Shown piece by piece: positions 8,338-18,098 of a stretch of DNA of 64,000 nucleotides. Under the pieces are notes generated by a model. The model searched no databases and was not told the origin of the DNA. It saw only the letters and a program-made list of their open reading frames with translations. The translations under genes were made by a program, and so were the position numbers. This DNA comes from Mangrovibacterium diazotrophicum. Lineage in GTDB: Bacteria > Bacteroidota > Bacteroidia > Bacteroidales > Prolixibacteraceae. Location of the stretch: the NCBI RefSeq assembly GCF_003610535.1, contig NZ_RAPN01000001.1:1413320-1477319 (forward strand), read 5' to 3'. The stretch's first letter is position 1, and every line of letters begins with the position of its first letter.

Positions 8338-9750
8338 CTATTGATACAGCTTGGCTTCCCAGATTCCGGCTTGACCCTCCAAAATCTTTACCCGTAAATA
8401 CCGGGCTTTGCCAATTTTTTCAACCTTGTGCGGCGAACGAATGGCAAGTTCTTTTTGCTCTTTCACGCTTTCCCAGTTCTCGCCGTCAACCGACTTTTCG
8501 CAAATAAACGCATGTCCCAAAGTTGGGTGGACAAAGAAAAGATCCAGGTGATCCAGCTTTTCGACTTTCCCCAAATCCAACTGCCACCATTTCTCGGTAT
8601 CATCCGGACGAGCCCACCAGCGGGTGTAATTCGAATTATCGATAGCATCTTGCGGATTAAACTCGTGATGGCGGTATACCGGCTCCACCGGCAAGTTATA
8701 TTTCAATTGTTTCGGGTCGCCCCATTTACGCGCCTCAACTTCCATCGGCGTTTTAGTCGACGAAGCGGTCGCTACCGCCTTCGATAAGTCCATTGGCTTC
8801 TCCGTCTTCACCTTGGCCAAAGCGCCAACACCTTTTCGATCCAATTGGATTGGCTTTAACGTGCCGTCGTCGTTAAACTCCATCTTGTTGCAGTACACCT
8901 GGCGCGAGGTACCTCCAATTCCGTATTCGAGATAAACGAAATACCAATCGTCAGTTCCTTTCGGTGAAAACGCAAAACCATGGCCAGGCCCCCAAATCTG
9001 TTTCTCCAAATCCGAAGAAATGATCACATCATTCTCAGGAGTCACAAATGGCCCGAGCGGCGATTCTTTGCTCATCAAATAACCATTCTGGTAATCGGCA
9101 TAACCGCCCATGGTATAGAAATAATAGTAAATTCCTTTTCGCTTAATCATGAAAGGACCTTCCGAATAACCGTTCCATTGCGTAGGAATGTCGATCGTCT
9201 CCCCTTCCAGCTTGGTCCAGTCGACACTGAGTTTCGAGGCCTTTTTACGGCGCCAGAAAATATAGCCCTGCCCGTCGTCGTCGATAAACGGACAACCGTC
9301 GATATCATCAATCACCATCGAAGGTTTTTCTTCTCCCGTATAGTTTTCTGGGCCATTAATAAATTTGAAAGGTCCTTCTGGCGAATCGGCAACCGCCAAT
9401 TGGGTCACATGATCAACAGTTACAAAGAGGTAATATTTTCCATCGCGCTCCAACACGCGCCCCGGTGCCCAGTATTTGTGCTCGTGCCAGTCGATTCCGG
9501 GGAAGCAAATCCCTTCGAAGCTCCAGTTCACAAAGTCTTTCGATTTCCACACGACCGGATTTCCTGAAAAAGCCAGGTCGGTTTCAATATCTCCGACATC
9601 ACTGGTGGCATAACAGTAAAACGTATCGCCAAACTGAACGATTGTCGGATCGGCCAGGTTGTCCGGAATAAACGGGTTGAAATCGATTTGCTGAGCGGAA
9701 ACAAGCTCTGCCGCCACTAGCCAAAACAGTACTAAGAAAATTCTCTTCAT
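8338..9750 (-). CDS. Exported GH43 glycosidase with C-terminal F5/8C (CBM32-like) domain
   Basis: Secreted or periplasmic glycoside hydrolase of family 43, whose members are mainly beta-xylosidases, alpha-L-arabinofuranosidases and exo-galactanases. Seen: signal peptide (MKRIFLVLFWLVAAELVSAQ); five-blade propeller catalytic domain with the expected acidic triad by motif: Asp34 in NLADPTIV (base), Asp151 before GCPFIDDDGQGY (pKa modulator) and Glu197 in SEGPFMIKRKG (acid). From about residue 350 a galactose-binding-like domain (AIDNSNYTRWWA ... WWQLDLGKVEKLD) for polysaccharide binding. 470 residues. It is separated from the upstream GH115 gene by a terminator, so it is probably transcribed on its own. 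Exact substrate cannot be read from the sequence. Confidence 0.88.
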   Translation of the reverse strand: MKRIFLVLFWLVAAELVSAQQIDFNPFIPDNLADPTIVQFGDTFYCYATSDVGDIETDLAFSGNPVVWKSKDFVNWSFEGICFPGIDWHEHKYWAPGRVLERDGKYYLFVTVDHVTQLAVADSPEGPFKFINGPENYTGEEKPSMVIDDIDGCPFIDDDGQGYIFWRRKKASKLSVDWTKLEGETIDIPTQWNGYSEGPFMIKRKGIYYYFYTMGGYADYQNGYLMSKESPLGPFVTPENDVIISSDLEKQIWGPGHGFAFSPKGTDDWYFVYLEYGIGGTSRQVYCNKMEFNDDGTLKPIQLDRKGVGALAKVKTEKPMDLSKAVATASSTKTPMEVEARKWGDPKQLKYNLPVEPVYRHHEFNPQDAIDNSNYTRWWARPDDTEKWWQLDLGKVEKLDHLDLFFVHPTLGHAFICEKSVDGENWESVKEQKELAIRSPHKVEKIGKARYLRVKILEGQAGIWEAKLYQ

Positions 9751-9871
9751 GGTTTATTTACAGTTTTTTTGAGTAGAACCGCTAAGATAACGAATCACCG
9801 ATAAATCATAGCCAATCCGTAATCCAGCAATAAGCTCTGCCAAATTATTTAATCAACCAGCTTCGCTCATT

Positions 9872-9905
9872 AAAAACGCAGCATGACTATGCCATGCTGC
9901 GTTTT
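9872..9905 (-). terminator. Terminator of the GH43-GH89-acetyltransferase-GH115 unit
   Basis: Perfect 13-bp stem AAAACGCAGCATG/CATGCTGCGTTTT (9873-9885 with 9893-9905), 7-nt loop, T run on the minus strand, 28 bp past the GH115 stop. Confidence 0.88.
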
Positions 9906-9932
9906 ATGAATATTTGCAATTCACTATTCCAA

Positions 9933-12923
9933 TTACTTTTTTCGGGTTTCAGCCGGGAAAGCATAACTGCCTTTCCAACCTCCCAAATCGATTAAGATCT
10001 GATCCAGCATCACACCCGGATCAACCATCCAAACTTTCAATTGATGTTTTCCAGGCTCTTTAATTGTTTGTTTTGTTGATTTCACGGCGGCATTTTTCAG
10101 CACATTCTGTTTCCACTCGCTGCTGCGACCAACGGTTTTGAAATCGATAATCACGGGCTCTGCATCGTCAATTGCCACAGCGCAACGCACACTTGCTCCC
10201 TCATAAAACGGATGAGTCGGAACAGCCTGAATACGAACATCTGTTTCTCCGGCATTGAACGTATAAAAATCATACGCCAACATCGGGCTTTGCGCTTTGA
10301 TTTCGGCCGGATTTGTTACGGGTTTAGCATTAAATGGCAAAGCCACTACAACACTACCGCTGTATCCTAAACCACCAAACAGTTCCCATTCTGCTCCTTC
10401 ACCGACTGTTCGCGATGAGGCATTTTCAGCATTGATCGACACATAGCCATTGCCCTCAACAAAACCTTCAAAATCTTCCAATTCCTTGAACTTCGGATTG
10501 TAGGCTGAAACACCGATCGTTATTGTTGTATCCTTTGAACTGAATTCAATCGCTCCATTCACTTTATAGGCAGGTGGTATCAATTGGTAATCGTGACCAA
10601 GCGGTGGCTCTATCGTATTTTCACCTTGCGGCACCAGGTTCCAGTCAATGCTTACCCACAAACGTTGCTCCTGCTCTCCGTCCGCTGCAGTCAATTTTCC
10701 ATGATCTGCAGATAGACGGATCCAGTCTTGCTTCGGTTCAGCTTTCCACGCGACCTCTCCTTCCCCTTTCAGAAACACATCCACAAAAGCCGAATCCTTC
10801 AGGTAGGCGTTCAATACCGGCAGCACATCGGCATAGTTGTTTTCGATTTGCTTGTTAGCCTCCATTTCATAACCTTCCAAGGCTAGCCCAAGGCCGGCCT
10901 CTCCATCCGTTGCCGGTAGCGCATATGAAGGTTTCGAGAATACCGGCAAGTTACGGGGCGACATGCTCATCATTTGTTTCCACTTGCCGTTTTGAAGTCT
11001 ATTGTTGAAGTAATCGGTTTCACTTTTAATCTGCTCATAAGCAGCTTTCGACCGGTCAGCAAACTCTTTGGCACTGGCTCTTCCCTGACGTGCAGCCAAT
11101 TCATTTTTGTAATGATACAGCCATTTTTGATTCATCAGCGAAGCGCCTGTTACCGGATAATATACCAGTTCATAAAAAGCGTCCTGCATGCCCATCGGAA
11201 TTTCAGCCTTTAGCTTTTCAACCTGCGAGGAGAGAGCTTCCCAAGCATCCAGCCGCATCGTTAACTCGTCGCTGTACAATATCTGATTCAACTCGGTTGC
11301 TCCCGGCTTTGTGGTTGGTTCGGTTTGGCTCCAGGCCATAAACTCCGGACGACGCATAAAACACAAGTGATAGTAATCCATCATCAGTTTCGTCATCTCA
11401 GGCGCCTTCTCAGCTCCAAACAAGAAACTCAACCAGTCTTCCATGTGTAATTGAACATCCATTGTCCCGGCAAACCTATCAATATCCCAGGCCATATCCA
11501 TAAACAACTCAATGTTGTATTCCAAGGGTTTAATATCTCCACAGTTCAAAATCCACATATCGTGACAGTTGAACTGGTATGCTTTAAACATCTCTTCCCA
11601 GATCAGCATCGGGTTGGTCGAGCTCAGCCACAGGTAGTCGTGCGGGCGTCCCCAGTACGAGGCGTGGTAATAAATTCCACCGCCGCCCGGACGCTTTTGT
11701 TCTTCAGGTGTGCTCAACTGACGGATGTACCCGTAATTGTCATCGGTCCACATTAGCGTCACATCCTCCGGAACCTTCAAGCCATTCTGATAATAATCGA
11801 GTACTTCTTTGTACGGGATAAAAGCTTGCGGCAGCGATTCCGGCTCCTTTCCGGTTTCCTTTTGCATAATTGCACGCTGATCGGCGATCACCTTTTCCAG
11901 TAGTTTAATCTGATCTTCCTTGGTCAGATCCTTGGCATTCATGGGCGAATCGTGCTCACCACGCATGCCAATGGTATAAATACTTTCGAAGTTTGACGTT
12001 GCTTTGGTACGGGCCTCAAACAAATCTCGAATCGTCTCAGCATTGTTGTCATAGCGCCACTCACCCATGGAGTTATGATCCCACTCGGCATTTATATTAC
12101 AAAGCATCGGCTCACAATGCGAAGTTCCTACTACAATCGCATAATCGTTGGCGGTTTGCGCATTGCCTTCAATGGTGTAGAAAGCTTTGGTACAACCATG
12201 CATGGCTGGCCAAACGGTGTTTGCGCGAAGACGCAGCATCAGTTCGAAGATTTTGGCGTAGGTTTTCGGGCCAATGTCGCCGGTTTCCGGTTCAAAAGTT
12301 TTAGCAGCCCAGGGTTGAAGCCCCCAATCTTCGTCATTTAAAAATAAACCACGGTATTTCACCGAAGGCGATCCGTAGGTTTTTGTTTCGATATCGAGGC
12401 TTATTTCCTTCCGTTTGGCGGGTTGAACATCGGCCCACCATTCCCAGGCGGAGACGCCCATCTTATGCGACAACTCCAATATCCCATAGGCCGTTGCCCG
12501 ACGATCGCTCCCGACAATGATCAAGGCTTTTTTGACGCCGGGGAATGGTTTCGTGAGCACTTGTTGTGACCAGCTTTCCCATTTGCCATCGATGGCGGAA
12601 ACATCTATTTTTTTATCAGCAATCAACTGATCGATGAGCGCGTTTTTGCCAATCGTCCCGGCAATGATCAGCTCCGAAGCAGCCTCCGGAAGTTTATGAA
12701 TGATCTGGGGTTGTTGATCCGTGATATTCTTCACATCGCCTGCGTACAATTCAGCAGCTATTGAAACGACTTTCGCCTCATCGGCCGAGATCAAAATGGG
12801 TGTAGCGCTTTTGTTTTGTGAAATTGGAAAGGTATTCATCTCCCCCTTCTTCTGGGCATTTACCTGCAATTGTGTAAACAGGCAACCAATTAGAAAAAGG
12901 GAACTTAAAAATGTTGTTTTCAT
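9933..12923 (-). CDS. GH115 family glycosidase (alpha-glucuronidase type)
   Basis: Exported enzyme of family GH115, known members of which remove (4-O-methyl-)glucuronic acid from xylan and related acidic glycans. Seen: signal peptide from the ATG at 12923 (MKTTFLSSLFLIGCLFTQLQ, ending VNAQ); the frame extends upstream to 12977 but without a signal-like start. The N-terminal alpha/beta domain (about 30-170) precedes the long catalytic region with YRGLFLNDEDWGLQPWA, RLRANTVWPAMHG, GTSHCEPML, GMRGEHDSPM and GGIYYHASYWGRPHDYLW, all GH115 hallmarks; a C-terminal beta-sandwich follows from about 800. 996 residues, normal for the family. Last gene of the four-gene unit, 100 bp after the acetyltransferase. 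The cognate polysaccharide is inferred only as a glucuronate-bearing glycan. Confidence 0.93.
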   Translation of the reverse strand: MKTTFLSSLFLIGCLFTQLQVNAQKKGEMNTFPISQNKSATPILISADEAKVVSIAAELYAGDVKNITDQQPQIIHKLPEAASELIIAGTIGKNALIDQLIADKKIDVSAIDGKWESWSQQVLTKPFPGVKKALIIVGSDRRATAYGILELSHKMGVSAWEWWADVQPAKRKEISLDIETKTYGSPSVKYRGLFLNDEDWGLQPWAAKTFEPETGDIGPKTYAKIFELMLRLRANTVWPAMHGCTKAFYTIEGNAQTANDYAIVVGTSHCEPMLCNINAEWDHNSMGEWRYDNNAETIRDLFEARTKATSNFESIYTIGMRGEHDSPMNAKDLTKEDQIKLLEKVIADQRAIMQKETGKEPESLPQAFIPYKEVLDYYQNGLKVPEDVTLMWTDDNYGYIRQLSTPEEQKRPGGGGIYYHASYWGRPHDYLWLSSTNPMLIWEEMFKAYQFNCHDMWILNCGDIKPLEYNIELFMDMAWDIDRFAGTMDVQLHMEDWLSFLFGAEKAPEMTKLMMDYYHLCFMRRPEFMAWSQTEPTTKPGATELNQILYSDELTMRLDAWEALSSQVEKLKAEIPMGMQDAFYELVYYPVTGASLMNQKWLYHYKNELAARQGRASAKEFADRSKAAYEQIKSETDYFNNRLQNGKWKQMMSMSPRNLPVFSKPSYALPATDGEAGLGLALEGYEMEANKQIENNYADVLPVLNAYLKDSAFVDVFLKGEGEVAWKAEPKQDWIRLSADHGKLTAADGEQEQRLWVSIDWNLVPQGENTIEPPLGHDYQLIPPAYKVNGAIEFSSKDTTITIGVSAYNPKFKELEDFEGFVEGNGYVSINAENASSRTVGEGAEWELFGGLGYSGSVVVALPFNAKPVTNPAEIKAQSPMLAYDFYTFNAGETDVRIQAVPTHPFYEGASVRCAVAIDDAEPVIIDFKTVGRSSEWKQNVLKNAAVKSTKQTIKEPGKHQLKVWMVDPGVMLDQILIDLGGWKGSYAFPAETRKK

Positions 12924-13023
12924 GTTGAATAGTTTCTTGGTAATTGTAGAGTAATTGAAAAGCCTGAAAATACACAAACTTTCATCGTGACCGAAATGGA
13001 TTCTCCCGAAATGGTTTTAAAAA

Positions 13024-14166
13024 CTAGATTTTGATGTAGATCTTTCTTCTGTTCAGCCACCAGCCAAGCGCCCAACAGAGCAAAACGTAGGCAATAGCGG
13101 TTACCAGCGAACCAAAAGATCCGGGAAAGGCGCGTTGAAAAACGGCCTCGCTCACCCACTCAAATGCATCCAGATTCCGGATAACCGGGATCATCCGCAG
13201 AACCACATAAAACAGTTCTGAAAAGAGGTATATGAAGAGTGGATTTTTGCCAAAGACGTCAAAAAAATTGACTCCAACCCGAATGCTCTTCATTTCAATC
13301 CAATAAATCAGCACCGCCATAATCGAAAGATCCAATCCGACGGTATACAATACAAAGGAACTTGTCCACAGCTTCTTAGAGATTGGGAAAACCAAATCCC
13401 ACCAAAGTGCCAGCGAGCACATGAGGAAGCCAGTCATCAACAGCATCGCGAGTCCCTCAAACGACTTTCCTTTTTTCTGGATGAAAACACCAGCCAAGTA
13501 ACCCCACAGTACGTTGACAATTGACGGTAGCGTACTCAGCACACCTTCCGGGTCGAAGGGAATGGCATCTTTTTTATAAATATGCCCGATTCCCAGGATT
13601 GACAGGTCGAAGCGACTGCCAGCATTGGTCGCCATGTCCAACCAAGCCCCGGGTTCGCCGAATGCGTACAAAATCCCCCAGTAAGCTAATAAGATTACTG
13701 CCGAAATAGTAATCGCTGCTCGCTCCGACAAGTATAAAACAATGATGGATGCGAAGAAATAACAGAGGGCGATCCGCTGCAATACGCCCATAATCCGGGT
13801 TTCAGCAATCGGTTTCCAAAGGAACGATCCATCAGTGCCGAACTTGAAAAACGGGAACCAATACATCAGGTAGCCTAACAGGAAAATAATGACTGTTCGT
13901 TTGATGATCTTCGTCCAAACCTCGCCTGTCGACATGCTTTTCATCTTTTTCATCGAAAAGCTCATCGCGTTTCCTACGGCAAATAAAAAGGACGGGAACA
14001 CCAGGTCGGCCAGTGTAAAGCCGAGCCATTTTGTGTGGATGAGAAAAGCATAATTGCTGGCGCCGGTTCCGGGTGTGTTCACCAAGATCATCAATACAAT
14101 GGTGAGCCCCCGAAAAACATCGAGCGACAGAAAACGCCCCGCGGAATATTTGGCTGCATCTTCCAT
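13024..14166 (-). CDS. HGSNAT/NagX-like membrane acetyltransferase (DUF5009)
   Basis: Polytopic inner-membrane protein related to heparan-alpha-glucosaminide N-acetyltransferase, which carries acetyl from cytoplasmic acetyl-CoA across the membrane to terminal alpha-glucosamine. Seen: 380 residues, about ten to eleven hydrophobic helices; family signature SLDVFRGLTIVLMILVN at about 14-30, then IHTKWLGFTLADLVFPSFLF at about 43-62. By context His44 corresponds to the histidine thought to be catalytic in the human enzyme. The frame could open with TTG at 14172 but the ATG at 14166 is better. It begins 2 bp after the stop of the GH89 alpha-N-acetylglucosaminidase gene, implying coupled expression. 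In lysosomes the two corresponding enzymes act one after the other; the same coupling here is inference. Confidence 0.88.
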   Translation of the reverse strand: MEDAAKYSAGRFLSLDVFRGLTIVLMILVNTPGTGASNYAFLIHTKWLGFTLADLVFPSFLFAVGNAMSFSMKKMKSMSTGEVWTKIIKRTVIIFLLGYLMYWFPFFKFGTDGSFLWKPIAETRIMGVLQRIALCYFFASIIVLYLSERAAITISAVILLAYWGILYAFGEPGAWLDMATNAGSRFDLSILGIGHIYKKDAIPFDPEGVLSTLPSIVNVLWGYLAGVFIQKKGKSFEGLAMLLMTGFLMCSLALWWDLVFPISKKLWTSSFVLYTVGLDLSIMAVLIYWIEMKSIRVGVNFFDVFGKNPLFIYLFSELFYVVLRMIPVIRNLDAFEWVSEAVFQRAFPGSFGSLVTAIAYVLLCWALGWWLNRRKIYIKI

Positions 14167-14168
14167 TA

Positions 14169-16403
14169 TCAATAGTTGTAGTTAATTACCGGCAAAGTTT
14201 GCGTCATCGGTGCAATCCGATCGCGGTATTTTTGGTAGAACTCCATGGCAACTTCCGTTGAGCTACCTTTTGCTTCTTGTGGGAATTCCTTTTGCGTTGT
14301 CACCCAATTCCATTCCCATTGCCTGATTTCTGCATCGAAAGCCTCCTGATCAAAGTTGCCCCAATGCTTGCTCACTTCCGTGAAAAATTGCTCCCACCGT
14401 GGCTTATAAAAATCAGTTAGCAGGCCGCTCCACTGGCGGTTACTGTATTCGTGCAAGCGATTGTCAGCTCCGCCCCAAAGGGTAATCAAATCCCGGGCAT
14501 TCTGCTCGTACAGGGCTTTTTCTTCCGGTGTTGTTCCCCAGCTGCGCGCGTCGGCAATCCAGGGCCCCAACAGGAAATCCTTTCGGGTAGCCAGCAAACG
14601 ATCCAAATCATCAATAAGCTCCAAAAACTCACGCCTGTATTGGCCGAATTTCTCTTTGTCATTGTTCTTGTAAGCGGCTGTTATCTGTTGCTGAAGCGGC
14701 AGCGCGTAATTCGCCAACACCTGTCGGGTCACATCGACCAAATCATATTGGAAACCGTCAGATGTGCCAAAGTCTGAACTCGCCTGAACAAACAAATCCC
14801 AGGCTGACAAAAGATCCACCGGAGCATAATTTAGTTTGGTGCGTGCCCAACGTCGATAGCCCTCAAAGGTTGGACGGGAAACAATGATTGACTCGGCTCC
14901 ATCACGGATCACCTGCCCGTTGTATACGGTTTGCACTAAAATATCCCAGGCTTTTTCGATATCGGCATTCGTACTGCCATAGCGGTTTCGGATGTATTTC
15001 TGCAACCACTCCTTCAAATCAATTGGAGTATCGCGCCAGGTATTGTCGGTCATCAACTCGTAAAGAACGGGCGTTTGCTCAACCGCTTCCATCGTCAAAC
15101 CGATTCCTTTTAGCTGGCCTGAAGTTGAATCCTTCAGCGCTTCTGCAGGATGTTCGGCCACATTCTCAATCCGTCCAAACAGGCTGATATTACCACCGAA
15201 ATTATGCAACATACACCAAATCCATTCTTTGCCGTAGAAGGCCTCGGTGCGTTTCCAAACCGGTTCAATTTCAGCAGCCAGGTCCAGAATAATCATCCGG
15301 TCGTTGGGAACAGCGCCCAACAAGCCTTGAATTTGCGGGGCTTTCCAGAAATCGCGGTGACTGTAGAACAACCAGCCTTGCATTACCCAAACCGCATCGG
15401 GATCGGCCGACTTCATTCCTTCAAAAACCTTGGCACTTAATTCCGACAGGTATTGCGGATCGTCCGAAGGAGGTTCATTCTCATTAAAGGTATCGGCTGA
15501 ATACAAATGATCGGTCCCGTAAATTTCTTGTTGAACTTCCAGGAATTTCTTGCCGATTTCGGCAAACAACGGATCATCGGCATCCAAAATGTAGGTATCG
15601 TCAAAATCGTTGCCCCAGTTCGTCTGTTTCAAGTTCGCATCAGGAAAATATTTTTTGAAGGAAGCCGGAACATGCCCGGTGAACGCTGGTAAAACGGACT
15701 TCATTCCCAACTCGCGTTCGCGCTGTAAGATCTTTTTCTGCAACTCGCGGTGGCTGTCTTTCCAGCTTTTGGGCAACTGTCCTCCCCAGCCATCGAGGTT
15801 GCCCATCCAAAACCAACCAAAATAGGCAGGTCCGCTGAAAAACGGATCCAGATCATCGTCGGTAAACCCGTACGAACGGTACACTTCATCCCAAATCGAC
15901 TCTTCTCCCGTAATGGCCAGCGGCATGTTGATGCCATGCAACGCCATCCAGTCAATTTCCTTCTCCCAGCGCTCCCAATCCCACCAACTCATGGTGTAGT
16001 TGAAGGTGCAGTAATTCAAATAATAGCGATATTCGTAAGGACTGTCTTTGTGTACTTTTTCTGGAATAACCGGCAATGTTTCCGGTAAATTCAAATTCGT
16101 GCCGTTCCAGGTAATCTGACAATGACAATATTCCGTCAGGTAAAAATACAAAGCCGAAGCAACTGAAACTCCGTTGTTTCCTCGAAGCACGATTTTGCCC
16201 CCTTTCGATTCCAACTCAAACCAGTCGGTAGAGTCGGAAGCAAGAATCTCAACTTCAAATTCATTGGCCCGACCCGGAATAATGCGTTGGATCAACTCTC
16301 GCTCGGGACTGGATTCGTTTACCTCCGCCTTCTGCGTTTGGCACCCAACATACAAAAGGGCGACTACTCCAATTAATAAAATCTTTCTTAAGCTTTCACG
16401 CAT
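14169..16403 (-). CDS. GH89 alpha-N-acetylglucosaminidase, lipoprotein
   Basis: Exo-acting enzyme that releases terminal alpha-linked GlcNAc from glycans (NAGLU family). Seen: ATG at 16403 starting a lipoprotein signal with Cys21 after LLYVG; TIM-barrel catalytic domain with ITGEESIWDEVYRSYG, DTFNENEPPSDDPQYL and GLTMEAVEQTPVLYELM. Glu308 in DTFNE and Glu439 in TMEAVEQ sit 131 residues apart, matching the 130-residue spacing of the catalytic pair of human NAGLU (Glu316/Glu446). 744 residues, full length for the family. Second gene of the unit, 25 bp after the GH43 gene and 2 bp before the acetyltransferase. As an outer-membrane or periplasmic lipoprotein it should work on imported oligosaccharides or at the cell surface. 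Confidence 0.94.
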   Translation of the reverse strand: MRESLRKILLIGVVALLYVGCQTQKAEVNESSPERELIQRIIPGRANEFEVEILASDSTDWFELESKGGKIVLRGNNGVSVASALYFYLTEYCHCQITWNGTNLNLPETLPVIPEKVHKDSPYEYRYYLNYCTFNYTMSWWDWERWEKEIDWMALHGINMPLAITGEESIWDEVYRSYGFTDDDLDPFFSGPAYFGWFWMGNLDGWGGQLPKSWKDSHRELQKKILQRERELGMKSVLPAFTGHVPASFKKYFPDANLKQTNWGNDFDDTYILDADDPLFAEIGKKFLEVQQEIYGTDHLYSADTFNENEPPSDDPQYLSELSAKVFEGMKSADPDAVWVMQGWLFYSHRDFWKAPQIQGLLGAVPNDRMIILDLAAEIEPVWKRTEAFYGKEWIWCMLHNFGGNISLFGRIENVAEHPAEALKDSTSGQLKGIGLTMEAVEQTPVLYELMTDNTWRDTPIDLKEWLQKYIRNRYGSTNADIEKAWDILVQTVYNGQVIRDGAESIIVSRPTFEGYRRWARTKLNYAPVDLLSAWDLFVQASSDFGTSDGFQYDLVDVTRQVLANYALPLQQQITAAYKNNDKEKFGQYRREFLELIDDLDRLLATRKDFLLGPWIADARSWGTTPEEKALYEQNARDLITLWGGADNRLHEYSNRQWSGLLTDFYKPRWEQFFTEVSKHWGNFDQEAFDAEIRQWEWNWVTTQKEFPQEAKGSSTEVAMEFYQKYRDRIAPMTQTLPVINYNY

Positions 16404-16428
16404 GTTTTTAAGATTATATGGTGTGAAA

Positions 16429-17415
16429 TCAGAAGTTTGCAACGCCGCTTGGCCGTACTTTCAAGATGTTGAGATTTACATCAAAATTCAGGCTGTCGAC
16501 ACACAACTGACGCAAAACATAGGCTGAATCCTGCGGGAAAATCCGGTGATACAACATGTAATCCTGATTGCCCTCGCGAAATACAGAATGGTGACCGGGG
16601 CCGTATGTTGTGCTATCGGCTGAAGTCTCCAAAATGGGGCTGTTGACGCCCGTTTCAAATGGTCCCAAAGGCAAATTTCCAACAGCATAGCCGACTTTGT
16701 AAGTCGCATCAATGGCTTTTCCCGACGAATACATCAGGTAATATTTTCCGAAGCGTTTAATCATATAAGGCGCTTCAAAATAGTCCGGTGGCGTAACGTC
16801 AATCGGTTCCTCCCGAAAAGTTATCATATCGGGATTCAGCTTTGCCGCCATACAAATACCATTGATCCAATGAAAGCCTGATCCCCAGTAGAGATAGGCC
16901 TGACCATCGTCGTCGATAAAGCAATCTGCATCGATGTTGTGCACTTTGGGAAAATCTGCGGCAGCCACCAACGGAGAGTCATCTTCTTTGGCATTCTTCC
17001 AGGGTCCCAGCGGAGAATCACTCACACCCGCCCAAATTTCGCTACCAACCGAAACGTACATGTAGTATTTGCCATTGGCCGCTTTTCGGACAGAAGGCGC
17101 CCAAACCATCGAACTATTGGAACTCGGACTTGTACAAGCCGTCTTCGTTGGCCAGTTTAAATGATGCCGATCGAAAGTCAGAAAGTCTTTGGTTGAAAAA
17201 ACGGCCAGTTCATCGCCGCCCCAGGGATCGATTGTCGCATAAATATAAAAGGTATCTCCATCCTTGATGACGCAGGGATCAGCAAAATAGCCATCGATAA
17301 TTGGATTGGTGATTAACTGCGGCTGTTCGGAATTTTGCTTTTTTGGCGATCCTGTACAAGCAGTCAATCCGATTGCCACAAACAGAAATAAAATGTGTGC
17401 TCTTATCTTTTTCAT
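16429..17415 (-). CDS. GH43 family glycosidase, lipoprotein
   Basis: First gene of the minus-strand unit GH43-GH89-acetyltransferase-GH115. Seen: start ATG at 17415 with lipoprotein signal (Cys20 in GLTAC; the ORF is open to 17442); single five-blade propeller domain with the triad by motif: Asp46 in GYFADPCVI, Asp162 in HNIDADCFIDDDGQAYLYW, Glu214 in YFEAPYMIKRFGKYYLMYSSG. 328 residues, so no accessory binding domain. Relatives include alpha-L-arabinofuranosidases and beta-xylosidases; substrate not determined. No clear TAnnTTTG promoter was found in the 680 bp upstream. Confidence 0.9.
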   Translation of the reverse strand: MKKIRAHILFLFVAIGLTACTGSPKKQNSEQPQLITNPIIDGYFADPCVIKDGDTFYIYATIDPWGGDELAVFSTKDFLTFDRHHLNWPTKTACTSPSSNSSMVWAPSVRKAANGKYYMYVSVGSEIWAGVSDSPLGPWKNAKEDDSPLVAAADFPKVHNIDADCFIDDDGQAYLYWGSGFHWINGICMAAKLNPDMITFREEPIDVTPPDYFEAPYMIKRFGKYYLMYSSGKAIDATYKVGYAVGNLPLGPFETGVNSPILETSADSTTYGPGHHSVFREGNQDYMLYHRIFPQDSAYVLRQLCVDSLNFDVNLNILKVRPSGVANF

Positions 17416-18098
17416 AAATATTGGTTTTATCGTCAGTTTCATGGTTATTTCGAATGGGAATTTGAGCGAACAAGTTCCTCGTTGCAGAGATAAATCTTCC
17501 GACTAATATTCCCTGCCATTAAAGCTGTTCTACTTTGTCGATAGTTCACAATCATTCAAATGGCTGGAAAAACAAGGATTAAAACTTGTGCGCAATACGC
17601 GCCAACTGTGCAAAGTCATAATAGCCCTTCATTTCTATAACGACACATCAATTACGAAGAAATCTGCCCTAGAACAAGTCCTTATTTCTGACGTTGTCAT
17701 TCCAGCACTTAACAAAGATCGCGAATCATCAATTCAAATAACGATGCTCGATATTATTACGAAGAAGTTGACATTCTCCCCCAAAGGAAAATCAGAAAAA
17801 ATTTAAATTTTGTGCGAATTGCCGCTTCGATGAAAGAAGAATTGAGAAAACAAAGAGACACCTAAACTTACAGTGTCTAATTTTTAGGTACAGTTTTCAA
17901 GAATATTTTGCCCGGAACCGGGTGCTTCGACTTAACAACAGAATCTCATCGTGTTTCAATCTGCACTCCTTGTCAATTCAAGATATTCCCCACCACAAAA
18001 AAACTATGCAAAATATAATGTACCGAAGCCATAGTGATTTCACAGGAACAGGTGTTCTAAGGCCTGCAAAACAGAATACAGTTAACGAAACGAAAACG
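17416..18098. other. Intergenic region upstream of the GH43-GH89 unit
   Basis: About 680 bp between the rarA 3' end and the GH43 start, both on minus. Two small ORFs (17588-17806 and 17922-18128, plus) lack homology-like features and I do not call them. At 17856-17878 a stem AGACAC/GTGTCT (11-nt loop) competes with ACCTAAA/TTTAGGT (17860-17866 with 17883-17889), so two exclusive structures are possible. No convincing -7 element was seen for the glycosidase unit. Confidence 0.35.

Noticed and set aside
17588-17806. 72-codon plus-strand ORF between rarA and GH43
   Set aside because: No signal, domain or gene context; likely chance in a regulatory gap.
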